The notes beneath the pieces are model-generated. The model was not told where the DNA came from. It saw nothing but the letters and a program-made list of their open reading frames with translations, and did no database searches. Made by a program: the position numbers and the translations under genes. Shown here one piece after another: positions 14,072 to 22,383 of a stretch of 27,439 bases of DNA (its first letter is position 1; each line of letters begins with the position of its first letter). Source of the stretch: a virus; IMG/VR virus record IMGVR_UViG_3300044841_000212, positions 1 through 27,439 of that record; one strand, given 5' to 3'.

Positions 14072-15640
14072 ATGACCGAATTGCGATTCATCCAGGCCGG
14101 CGACATTCCGTTCACCGGCCGAAATCCGGCGACGGATGCCTACCAGCGCAGCGAGCAGATCGCGCAGCAGCAATTGCTCGCGCAACAGCAGCAGGACCAG
14201 GTCCAGCGGCAAAACACGATCCAGACGGCGACGCTGCCGAACCAGCTCCGCAGGATGACGGCCGACACGAATATGGCGGAGACGAATGCCGGCGTCGCGA
14301 CCGCGACCGCGCCGGCGCGGATATCGGAGGCGAATTCAGCGGCCACAACGGCGGGCGTAAATGCGCGATTCGCGGCACCGGAGGCACAAGCAAGGTTGCG
14401 GCAGCAGAACGCCTCAGCCAAGAGCGCCGAAATGGCCGGATTTTACAAGTCTCTCGAACTGCTCAATCAGGGCGACGTTGCGGGAGCAACGGAAGTGGCG
14501 CGGCAGACCGGCCACACCCTGCCGCCGCAGGTGGTGCAAAACGCCGAGCTGCGGAACTTTGTGACGTCGATCGCGAAGCGAGCGCAGGAACTCTACAAGG
14601 ATCGAGCCGACCTGCAGCAGCAGTTCATCCAATCGAAGATGGAGGCTCACGCGGCGCAGGTTCAACCGGGCGGACAGCCACAACCGGGACAGCCCCAACC
14701 CAATCAACCGCAGCAGCCGGCCCAGCAATCGAATCCCATCACGGACCCGTACACGATGCCGCCTGGCGCGCCCGCTATTCCGGAAACGAGCGGCGTGCAT
14801 AATTTCGAGGTGGTCAACCGGCAGGAGACCGACGCCGAAGGAAAGCCGGTGGTCAAGAGCTATCGTTTCGACAAGCGCTCCGGACAAATGACGCCGATCG
14901 AAGGCGACGGCGTGGTCCTGCCGCGCAACTCGGCCGGCGGCGCTGGCGCGGGCGGAGGTCTCACGCCGGAAGCGATCAATGGCGCCGCCGAGCGCGTCTT
15001 GAACGGCGACCCGAAGGCACTGCAGAACATCGGCCGCGGCGCACAGGGCGCAGCCGCCCTGACTGCGATCAACAATCGGGTCTATGAGTTGGCGAAGGAA
15101 CGCGGCGTGAGCGCGCAGCAAATCGGCACGCAAGTCGCCGCCTTTGCCGGTCAGCAAGCCGCGATGCGCACGCTCGGGACCAAAGGCGCCAATATCGAAT
15201 ATGCCGCCAACACCGCCAGCCGCGCGATCGACTTCGCGCAAGAGGCCATGTCGAAGGTTCCGCGCTCGCAATTCCTGCCGTTCGGAAAATTGCAACAGAT
15301 CATCGATACGCAGACGAATTCCCCCGAGCAGGCCGCGGCCTTCACGGCGACGAACACGCTCGTCAACGAATACGCCCGGGTCGTCTCGCCGACCGGCCAA
15401 CCGACCGAGGGAACGCGCCAGCACGCGCGCGAGATGCTCAACACCGCCCAAAGCCATGACGCGTTCAACGCGACGCTTGCCATGATGCGGCGGGAAATCG
15501 CATCGGCGAAAGCCGCCTTCGACCAGACGCGGCAGGAGTTCCTTGCGCGCGGCGGGCCGTCACCGACGCCCGCGCTTACGGGATCGCCCGACCATTCGTC
15601 GCTGTCCGACGATGATCTGAAGCTGAAGCTGGGCCTCTGA
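14072..15640 (+). CDS. Ejection (internal virion) protein, large helical
   Basis: A 522-aa mostly helical protein. Residues about 20-190 are Gln/Ala-rich coiled coil (for example QQQLLAQQQQDQVQRQ), residues about 195-225 a Pro/Gln linker (QPGQPQPNQPQQPAQQ), then a small beta region, and a conserved C-terminal helical domain with NTASRAIDFAQEAMSKVPRS and NTLVNEYARVVSPTGQPTEG, a motif I recall from many phage proteins in this position. Such proteins are carried in the head and ejected with the DNA. Five bases separate it from the previous stop and one base from the next start. Not an enzyme as far as can be seen. Confidence 0.62.
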   Translation: MTELRFIQAGDIPFTGRNPATDAYQRSEQIAQQQLLAQQQQDQVQRQNTIQTATLPNQLRRMTADTNMAETNAGVATATAPARISEANSAATTAGVNARFAAPEAQARLRQQNASAKSAEMAGFYKSLELLNQGDVAGATEVARQTGHTLPPQVVQNAELRNFVTSIAKRAQELYKDRADLQQQFIQSKMEAHAAQVQPGGQPQPGQPQPNQPQQPAQQSNPITDPYTMPPGAPAIPETSGVHNFEVVNRQETDAEGKPVVKSYRFDKRSGQMTPIEGDGVVLPRNSAGGAGAGGGLTPEAINGAAERVLNGDPKALQNIGRGAQGAAALTAINNRVYELAKERGVSAQQIGTQVAAFAGQQAAMRTLGTKGANIEYAANTASRAIDFAQEAMSKVPRSQFLPFGKLQQIIDTQTNSPEQAAAFTATNTLVNEYARVVSPTGQPTEGTRQHAREMLNTAQSHDAFNATLAMMRREIASAKAAFDQTRQEFLARGGPSPTPALTGSPDHSSLSDDDLKLKLGL

Positions 15641-15641
15641 C

Positions 15642-18600
15642 ATGGCCGACGACGATCGCGCGGCGCTTCTGGGTGAAGCCTATAAGCGAGGCCTCCTGCC
15701 CCCGGACATGAAGGCCGCCTACGAGGAGGCGCAAAAGCGCGGGCTGGTGCAGGCGCCGCAGCCCTCCAGCGGGGTCGGCGACTTCCTCAAGTCCATCCCG
15801 CGCGGAATCGTGTCGGGCTTCGCCGGCGCCGCCAGCGCGGTCGGACAGTCGGAAGCCAATCTCATGGCTGGATCGACCGGCAACGGTCCGCAGCCGCGCA
15901 AGCTCTCCGATTTGGTCACCGGGCACGTCCCGGACCAGGGCGATCTTGCCTTGGCCAACGCCGTTCCGGGGCCGGCCGAATCGACGGCCTTGGTCGAGCA
16001 GAACGTCACCGGCCCGATGCACCAACCCGAGGGCCCCGCCGGCAAGGTCGGCGCCGCCGTCGGGGAAGCGCTCGGCGACCCTGGCAGTTATCTTGGGCCC
16101 GGCGGATTGCCCTCCAAAATCGCCATCGCTGCCGGGGTAGGGGCCGGCTCCGAGCTCCTCGGCCAAGCGGCCGAAGGTACGCGGATGGAGATCCCGGCCC
16201 GCATAGCGGGCGGCTTCGCGGGCGGACTGACCAGCGCCGGCGTCTTGCGGGCCCTGGACCGCGGCACGGCAGAGCTGCTGGCCCCATTGAGCGGCACCGG
16301 GCAGGGCGTCCGGGACGTGGTCGCCCCTATGACCGAAGCCGGTCAGACCCGGATTGCCAGCGAAACGCTGCGCGGCCGCGCCACCAATCCGGACGCCGCA
16401 GCCGCAACGCTGGCGACCGAGCCGCTCGAAATCGTCCCCGGCTCGCAGCCGACGACGTTCCAGGCCTCTGGCGACATGGGGCTGGGCGCCTTGGAGCGTG
16501 AAGTCGCCACCAAGAACCCCGTCGAATTCAACCAGCTGCGCTCCGACCAGAACGTCGCCCGCCGGCGGGCCGTGGGAGGCCTGCAGGAGAGCGGCTCGTC
16601 GGCGGACGTGTCGGAACATCTTCGCTTGGCCTTGCGCGACCTCGACGCCGTCACCGAACAGGACGTCACCGCCGTCACCGCAAGGGCGCGCGCCGCCGCC
16701 GAGGGCATAGGCGGAACCGGGGCGCCAGAGGCCTACGGCGCGGCCATCCAGGGCGACCTTGCTCCTGGCACAGAGCGAGCCACTAGCGCCGCGCGCACGG
16801 CCGTACAGGGCATCGGGGGCGCCGGCCAGCCGGAAGGCTATGGCGCCGCGCTTCGGGGTTCGCTGGCGGATGCCCGCGCGGCAGCCAAGGCGCACGAGCG
16901 GGCCCTGTGGAACGCCGTAGACCCGGATGGCACCTTGGCGCTGCCCAGCGGGTCGCTGCGTCAGGCGGCATCCGGCATCGAAGCCAGCGTCACCCAATCG
17001 GCGCGCCCGATCGCTGGCGAGGAACGCGCCATCCTCGATACGATCGGCGGTTACCAGCCGGCGACACCATTTCGCGACATCACGGATCTGCGCAGCCGTA
17101 TCTCGACCGCAATGCGGGAGGAGCTGCGGACGTCCGGCGAGACGCCTGTGTATGCTCGGCTCGCCCGTCTGCGTAGCGCCATTGAAGCGACCATCTCGAA
17201 TGGGGTAGAACACCGTGCGGCGCAGGACGCGCAGGCCGTCGCCCGGGGCGAGATGTCGCCCCAGCAGACAATGGCCGCGATGCTCCAGCGGGCCGCGGAC
17301 GAGCGGGACACCTGGCTTGCACAACGCTCCGGAAACGCTCGAACAGGGGGTGGCGGCAGTTCTAGCGCCGCTGAGCCCGGCGCTGCGTCCGCTGTTTCTC
17401 CAGCATTGGGAGCGGAAAGCCAAGGCGGAGGGCGACTTCCTGGCACTGCGGGCGATCAGGGCCTACCAGAAGGCGCCGCCCTCCAGCCCAATTTCGACGC
17501 CGCCGCCCAGGAGCGCCTGAGAGCTGCCAGCGCGGCGACACGCCAGCGAAAACAGACCTTCGATTCCGGTCCGGTCGGCACCGTTCTGCGCTCAGCCGGG
17601 ATGCAGGGCCAGTACCGCACGCTCGACGCTATGGTCCCGGGGGCAATCTTCAAGCCGGGGCCGGGTGGATTCGAGGCCGTGCAGGCGTTCCGGCGGGCCG
17701 CTGGCAACGACCAGGCCGCGCTCGGCGCGTTGCAGGATTACGCCGCGGCCTCGCTACGGCGGGCCGCGGAGCGCCCGGACGGCACGCTCGACCCGGCGCG
17801 CTATGCCATGTGGCGGCGCCAGCACCAGGATGCGCTGCGCGGGATCCCAGGGCTGCAGGAGCGATTCGAGAACGCGGCGCGCGCCTCCCAAGCGGTGACA
17901 AACCCGCCATTGCGGCCGGATATCTCGGCCGCGCATGTGCCGGAGACTTTCTTTCACCCCGGCCCCGGCGGCTTCGAGGACGTCCAGCGCTTGCGCGGTC
18001 TCATCGGTGACGACCGAGCGCAATCCATCCTCGGTGACTATGCCGCAAGCCGGCTGCGCCAGGCTGCGCTCCGCGAAGACGGCACCCTCGATCCCGGCAG
18101 GTTCTCGACTTGGCGTCGTCAACATAGCGATGCCTTGCGGGCTTTCCCGGAATTGGAGACGCGATTTTCTGGCGCGGCGCAGGCGACGGAAGCCATCGGC
18201 GAGGCCGCGGCCGCGCGCAAAGCCGCACTCGACGAGCAGCAGCAAGGCGCGATCGGCAAACTGATCGGACTCAGCGAGCCGCAGGACGTAACGCGCGTGA
18301 TCGGTGGACTGTTCGGCCAAAAGAACGCGGTCCAGGAGATGCGCCGGCTTGCAACCGCGACCGCCAAGGATCCGGCCGCGCGCGCCGGCCTGCGCAAGGC
18401 AATCGTCGAGCACATCGCCAACAAGTTCATCGGCAATACGGAGGGGGCAACATCGGGCGCCGCGCTGATCAAGTCGGACGCTTTCCAGACGTTTATTCGG
18501 CAGAATAATGCCGCGCTTCGGCAGGTTTTCAGCGAGGAAGAGGCATCCGGCTTGCGCGCCATCGCGGCAGACCTCCAGCGAGCCAATCGCTCGATCACGG

Positions 18601-19805
18601 CGGTCAAGCTGCCGGGCGGCTCAAACACCGCGCAAGATCAGGCGGCGCAGCAGCTCAATTTGTTGCGCACCGTGCTGCATCACGCCTCGCATGTCGGCGC
18701 AGGCGCCGGTGCTGGCGCTGCGGCGGGCGCCTATTTCGGGCCCATTGGCGCTCTGGTCGGAGCCATCGGAGGTGCCGCGATTTCGGGCTGGCGCCAGGCC
18801 GGACTTCAAAAGATCGACGATCTCATAAAGACCGCGATGCTCGATCCCAAGGTTGCGTCCATGCTGCTCCAGCGGGCATCGACGAGGCCGGATCGCGGCC
18901 CGGCGATGCGGCTCGCGCATTATTTGAACCGCACCGCGGCCGTGTCGATTTGGAATGCTGCGGCAACAGCGCGCACCGATGACGGTCACCGAAGCCGGCC
19001 GGTCCAAGTGGAATCCCCGGAAGACGTGCATCGCGGATCGGAAAGGACGGAAATCCCCAGCCCCGCACAAGCCGAAGCGAATAATTACCGCAAACGCCAC
19101 GTCGCATGGAAAGGCCTCGACATCTCGATCGAGACCGAGGCCGGTCAGGACCGCGTCGGCATGGGCAAGGACGGCAAGCCCTGGTCCGTGGCAATGCCCT
19201 ATCCCTACGGCTATGTGAAACGGAGCAAATCCGCCGACGGCGAGCAGCTCGACGTGACCATGGGGCCCAATCCGCAGGCGCCGCGCGTCTTCGTGGTCGA
19301 TCAACGCGACCCCGTGACCGGCAAGCACGATGAGCCGAAAACCTTCGTGGGATTCCGCGACCAGGTCTCGGCCGAAGACGCCTATCACGCCTCATTCTCG
19401 GACGGCTCCGGGCCCGACCGCATGGGCGCCGTGACGTCATTGTCTGTGCCGGAATTCAAGAAGTGGGTCGCCGACGGCGATCTGCGCAAGCCGCTGGCCT
19501 ATGACGAGCAGGCTGGGCGCGCCCGCGCGCGGCAATCGCCCGCCATGATGGCGCAGCGGCCGAGCCTCAAGGATCTGCTGGCCGACGATCGCAGCGCCAA
19601 GGACATCAAGGCTGATCTGTTGCGCAGAGGGGTGCTGGCGAGCGATGGTGATGGCGATGGCAACGGCAAGCCCGGCAACGCCCCGTCATTCCGGCCGCGC
19701 GACCTCGCCTCGATCGGCGCGAAACGTGCGCCCGATGGCAACTGGTATTTGCCCGATCCGCAGCGTCCCGGAAAGTATCTGATGGTGTCGCGCAATGCCG
19801 CTTGA
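15642..19805 (+). CDS. Giant ejection protein with C-terminal InPase-like domain
   Basis: A 1387-aa multidomain internal virion protein. Seen in order: an N-terminal YKRGLLPPDMKAAYEEAQKR motif; an Ala/Gly-rich region (about 45-250); two short repeats around GIGGTGAPEAYGAAI and GIGGAGQPEGYGAAL (about 355 and 390); long helical regions; a tandem repeat of about 80-100 residues (from 671 and 772) starting PGPGGFE and including DGTLDP.R; a Gly/Ala hydrophobic hairpin (about 1017-1050); and at about 1147-1280 a domain beginning YRKRHVAWKGLDISIETEAG with GEQLDVTMGPNP, VFVVDQRDP and the following F-F-FSDGSG region. The last matches the pyrophosphatase-like (InPase) domain described in phage polyvalent proteins. 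It is probably injected with the DNA. Its end overlaps the next gene by 11 bases. Confidence 0.68.
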   Translation: MADDDRAALLGEAYKRGLLPPDMKAAYEEAQKRGLVQAPQPSSGVGDFLKSIPRGIVSGFAGAASAVGQSEANLMAGSTGNGPQPRKLSDLVTGHVPDQGDLALANAVPGPAESTALVEQNVTGPMHQPEGPAGKVGAAVGEALGDPGSYLGPGGLPSKIAIAAGVGAGSELLGQAAEGTRMEIPARIAGGFAGGLTSAGVLRALDRGTAELLAPLSGTGQGVRDVVAPMTEAGQTRIASETLRGRATNPDAAAATLATEPLEIVPGSQPTTFQASGDMGLGALEREVATKNPVEFNQLRSDQNVARRRAVGGLQESGSSADVSEHLRLALRDLDAVTEQDVTAVTARARAAAEGIGGTGAPEAYGAAIQGDLAPGTERATSAARTAVQGIGGAGQPEGYGAALRGSLADARAAAKAHERALWNAVDPDGTLALPSGSLRQAASGIEASVTQSARPIAGEERAILDTIGGYQPATPFRDITDLRSRISTAMREELRTSGETPVYARLARLRSAIEATISNGVEHRAAQDAQAVARGEMSPQQTMAAMLQRAADERDTWLAQRSGNARTGGGGSSSAAEPGAASAVSPALGAESQGGGRLPGTAGDQGLPEGAALQPNFDAAAQERLRAASAATRQRKQTFDSGPVGTVLRSAGMQGQYRTLDAMVPGAIFKPGPGGFEAVQAFRRAAGNDQAALGALQDYAAASLRRAAERPDGTLDPARYAMWRRQHQDALRGIPGLQERFENAARASQAVTNPPLRPDISAAHVPETFFHPGPGGFEDVQRLRGLIGDDRAQSILGDYAASRLRQAALREDGTLDPGRFSTWRRQHSDALRAFPELETRFSGAAQATEAIGEAAAARKAALDEQQQGAIGKLIGLSEPQDVTRVIGGLFGQKNAVQEMRRLATATAKDPAARAGLRKAIVEHIANKFIGNTEGATSGAALIKSDAFQTFIRQNNAALRQVFSEEEASGLRAIAADLQRANRSITAVKLPGGSNTAQDQAAQQLNLLRTVLHHASHVGAGAGAGAAAGAYFGPIGALVGAIGGAAISGWRQAGLQKIDDLIKTAMLDPKVASMLLQRASTRPDRGPAMRLAHYLNRTAAVSIWNAAATARTDDGHRSRPVQVESPEDVHRGSERTEIPSPAQAEANNYRKRHVAWKGLDISIETEAGQDRVGMGKDGKPWSVAMPYPYGYVKRSKSADGEQLDVTMGPNPQAPRVFVVDQRDPVTGKHDEPKTFVGFRDQVSAEDAYHASFSDGSGPDRMGAVTSLSVPEFKKWVADGDLRKPLAYDEQAGRARARQSPAMMAQRPSLKDLLADDRSAKDIKADLLRRGVLASDGDGDGNGKPGNAPSFRPRDLASIGAKRAPDGNWYLPDPQRPGKYLMVSRNAA

Positions 19806-20883
19806 TCTCGTGCCCGTCGAACACGATCCGTTTGCGACCGCGAAGCCAGGGAAAGTTGTGCCCCGGCAGAATGTGCTGGGCGATCTCAACGCAGCAACCG
19901 CGGCAGCGGGGCGCATGGTCGCCCCAAACTTGTCTGCCTATGTAAACGCTCCACCGGCCCCGAACGGGCTGGTCCCGACCGCAAACGGGAAGCTGTGGAG
20001 CGACCCGGGCGCGGCGGCTTTGATGGGTCCGATTGCCGACATCGCTGGGCTTGCCTTGATGGGAGTCGGGGGCGCAGAAACCGTTGCGGCACGGGCACTT
20101 CCAGAGGTCGAGTCGGCCTCGATAGTGCTGGCGCGCAAGGCCTCCGGGTTGTATAATCCTCCGGTCAAATCGGCGCGCCCATTCGCCGCCGATTACCCGA
20201 CAGGAGCGCAGTCCGATGCCGCAGGAAACCTCGCAACCGACATCGAAGGACGGCCACTCACCGCTCCCGTCATCGCCGGCCGGCGAATGGTGGGCCAACC
20301 GGATGTCGCCGTCTCGCCGCAGGAGCTTGACGCCGTCGCAACGGCAGGACTTGGCCGACAGCCTGCGAGCGTTGCGGCGAGCCAGATTCGCGGGAACGCT
20401 GGGCTGTTCACCACAAGAGCTGGCCCCGACGGCCCGGTAAACAACATCTTCATCGACCGTGATTTGTCGGACGCCGCGAAAGATCAGGTTCTCGCGCACG
20501 AGACCGGACATCTGATCGATTACATGGCGGCCGGAAAGGCCGGGATTCCTCAAAGCGGCCTTAGCGCTGAACTCAAGAATCTGTTCAATGTCGGCGTGAC
20601 CGGCCAGGAGCGCTCGCGCAATCTCACTTTGCCCGAGCACATCGGCTATCCGCAGGATCAAATACCCGGCGAGTATATGGCCGAGGCGATCCGCGCCTAC
20701 ATGACCGACCCCAACGCGATGAAGGCAATGGCGCCTAAAACGGCCGCCGCCATCCGAGCGGCGGTCAACAACAATCCGAGGCTATCGAAGATCATCCAAT
20801 TCAATGCGGTTCCAGCTGCCGCCGGCCTTGGCGCCGCCGGCTATCAGTTAGTTCCGGTTGACCACGATCCGTTCGCGCAATGA
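19795..20883 (+). CDS. HExxH metallopeptidase-like virion protein
   Basis: A 362-aa protein whose ATG lies 11 bases inside the preceding gene. Residues 235-239 are HETGH within VLAHETGHLIDY, a zinc-metallopeptidase HExxH helix, and EYMAEAIRAYMTDP (residues 293-306) supplies a downstream Glu (E297) suited as third ligand, as in gluzincin-type domains of phage polyvalent proteins. A hydrophobic Gly/Ala stretch lies near residue 80. Unusually, the same motif occurs at both ends: LVPVEHDPFA at residues 5-14 and LVPVDHDPFA at 352-361. The protein is probably packaged and may cut a host or virion protein during entry; substrate unknown. Peptidase call from motif only. Confidence 0.65.
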   Translation: MPLDLVPVEHDPFATAKPGKVVPRQNVLGDLNAATAAAGRMVAPNLSAYVNAPPAPNGLVPTANGKLWSDPGAAALMGPIADIAGLALMGVGGAETVAARALPEVESASIVLARKASGLYNPPVKSARPFAADYPTGAQSDAAGNLATDIEGRPLTAPVIAGRRMVGQPDVAVSPQELDAVATAGLGRQPASVAASQIRGNAGLFTTRAGPDGPVNNIFIDRDLSDAAKDQVLAHETGHLIDYMAAGKAGIPQSGLSAELKNLFNVGVTGQERSRNLTLPEHIGYPQDQIPGEYMAEAIRAYMTDPNAMKAMAPKTAAAIRAAVNNNPRLSKIIQFNAVPAAAGLGAAGYQLVPVDHDPFAQ

Positions 20884-21329
20884 CCGACCTTCGCAAGGCG
20901 ACCCGCGCCGATCTTGCCGCTTTGCTCGATCTCGATCATCGCCTGTTCGCTACCACTTTTCCCATGTCCCGCCGCAGCGTCGCGGGTTTTATCCAATCGC
21001 CGCGGGCGGCGGTGATCGTGGCGGAGGACGGCGGCCAATTCGCAGGCAGCGCCGTTGTCCTCTTTCGCGCTCGCGCCGCGGTTGCCCGGCTCTATTCGAT
21101 CGGGGTTGTTCCGGAAAGGGGCGGGCTCGGCATCGGATCGGCGCTGCTTGCGGCTGCAGAAGCCGCCGCAAGGGACCGCAGCTGCCGGGCGATTCGCCTC
21201 GAGGTGCGCGAGTCCAACGCGGTCGCGATCTCCCTCTATGAAAAACGCGGCTGGGCGGTGTTTGGTCGGCATCATCACTTCTACAAAGACGGCGAAGACG
21301 CGCTGCGGCTGGAAAGGGTTTTCTCATGA
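20880..21329 (+). CDS. GNAT acetyltransferase (RimI-like)
   Basis: A 149-aa GNAT-fold N-acetyltransferase, which would transfer the acetyl group of acetyl-CoA to an amine. The ATG overlaps the preceding stop by four bases. The acetyl-CoA loop is seen in YSIGVVPERGGLGIGSALL (about residues 70-88, R/Q-x-x-G-x-G form), preceded by the beta4 strand and followed by IRLEVRESNAVAISLYEKRG, the usual motif B with the N/Y pair, and by FGRHHHFYKDGEDALRLER at the end, typical of RimI-type enzymes. Substrate unknown. It opens a four-gene overlapping set with SpeD-like and ATP-grasp genes, so its amine could be a polyamine-like or peptide product of that set; inference only. Confidence 0.83.
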   Translation: MTDLRKATRADLAALLDLDHRLFATTFPMSRRSVAGFIQSPRAAVIVAEDGGQFAGSAVVLFRARAAVARLYSIGVVPERGGLGIGSALLAAAEAAARDRSCRAIRLEVRESNAVAISLYEKRGWAVFGRHHHFYKDGEDALRLERVFS

Positions 21330-21976
21330 GCGGATGCGGAGGGCCCTCGGGGGACGGATCGCACGAGCAGAAGCTCGATCGGCTGCTCAAGCACCCGCGC
21401 GTGGTGAAGTTCTTCAAGCGCGATACGGTCCTCGATCGCAAGCACCGCATCCCTTTTTTGGCGGGCTACAGCGTCGATGGGCACACGATCTATATCGACT
21501 CGACCATGCCGCGCTCGTTCCCGTTCAAGGGGCGCGAGTTCAAGACCGACCGATTCCTGATCATCCACGAGGAACTGGAAAAGGCCCTGATCGACGCGCT
21601 CGCCTGGGAATATCTCGGCGCGCACCGCATCGCGATCGTGGCGGAACGCCGTGCGGTCACGGCCGCCGGTATGCCATGGGAAGTCTACGACGCCTTCATG
21701 CAGGAGCACGTCAAGCGCATCCGCGCATTGCCGGTGCGTGACGTGCCGCTCGATCTCGATCTGGAGCCGTACAAGCTCGAGCCGGCATTGCTGGCGCAGA
21801 TCGTCGCGACGCGGGGCCGCCGGCCGGCGGGCCGTGTTGACTTAAAAAGCAACAGGCCGGCGCCGCCAAACCCGCCGCCGAATATTCCGAGAAATATTCC
21901 TGAACCAGCCAAGGCCCCGGAAACGGGGCCTTCTTCGTCCCGCCCCGCAAAAAAGAAGTGGTTCACCATTCGATGA
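21326..21976 (+). CDS. Hypothetical HEE-motif protein
   Basis: A 216-aa protein with ATGA overlap to the GNAT gene. Residues about 1-165 are folded; the rest is a Pro/Lys-rich tail. The folded part contains FLIIHEELEKALID followed by YLGAHRIAIVAERRA, a conserved HExxE...H pattern of a helical protein that I recall in phage genomes; it could bind metal but is not a standard HExxH peptidase. The N-terminal HKHPRVVKFFKRDTVLDRKHR type region is basic. No defined function. A terminator-like hairpin lies in the tail-coding part. It is coupled to the SpeD-like gene by ATGA. Confidence 0.58.
   Translation: MSGCGGPSGDGSHEQKLDRLLKHPRVVKFFKRDTVLDRKHRIPFLAGYSVDGHTIYIDSTMPRSFPFKGREFKTDRFLIIHEELEKALIDALAWEYLGAHRIAIVAERRAVTAAGMPWEVYDAFMQEHVKRIRALPVRDVPLDLDLEPYKLEPALLAQIVATRGRRPAGRVDLKSNRPAPPNPPPNIPRNIPEPAKAPETGPSSSRPAKKKWFTIR
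21911..21932 (+). promoter_or_regulatory. Terminator-like GAAA-loop hairpin inside a gene
   Basis: AAGGCCCCG (21911-21919), GAAA loop, CGGGGCCTT (21924-21932): nine perfect pairs, then TTCGTC rather than a clean T-run. It lies in the poorly conserved tail of the HEE-motif gene, 41 bases before the SpeD-like start. It could reduce transcription or change mRNA stability ahead of SpeD and ATP-grasp genes. Confidence 0.5.
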
Positions 21977-22383
21977 TCGCCCGCACGCGAAGCCGCGATC
22001 GGCACGCCATGGAACCGGAACCGGTGCTTGGCCGCACGATGCACTTTCACGGTTTTTCGCTCAGCGGATCGATGGAAAACGAGCGCTGGCGGGTGTTCCT
22101 CGCCGACGCGACGGCGGCGATCGACATGGAACCTGCCGGCGATGCGGCGGAGTGGACCTATCCGCTCGCCAACGGCGCGGGCGGGACCGGATCGACCATA
22201 TGCCAGCCGATCACCGAGTCATTCCTCGCGCTCGACACATGGCCGGATCACGGGGACCACGGCGGCGCCTATCTGATTGTTTGCTCCTGCCGACCGTTCT
22301 TCCCCGGCGACCTCGATCACGTCTTTCGCAAACACGGCCTCACCGTGACGGGTGACGCTGACCATAGGCTCGAAATCAGATGA
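21973..22383 (+). CDS. AdoMet-decarboxylase-like (SpeD-fold) protein
   Basis: A 136-aa protein. ATG 21973 overlaps the previous stop (ATGA). The segment ITESFLALDTWPDHG followed by a Y..hVCSC strand reproduces the SpeD core: the Glu-Ser processing site (E82-S83) that yields the pyruvoyl group, a TWP motif, and the strand with the catalytic Cys (C104 or C106). In bacterial SpeD the reference sequence is ESHxxIHTWPE; here the two His are Phe84 and Asp88, so the known proton-transfer His is missing. Such enzymes form decarboxylated AdoMet, and some relatives decarboxylate arginine or ornithine. With these changes the substrate or even activity is uncertain. Followed directly by an ATP-grasp gene (ATGA overlap). 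Confidence 0.62.
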   Translation: MIARTRSRDRHAMEPEPVLGRTMHFHGFSLSGSMENERWRVFLADATAAIDMEPAGDAAEWTYPLANGAGGTGSTICQPITESFLALDTWPDHGDHGGAYLIVCSCRPFFPGDLDHVFRKHGLTVTGDADHRLEIR

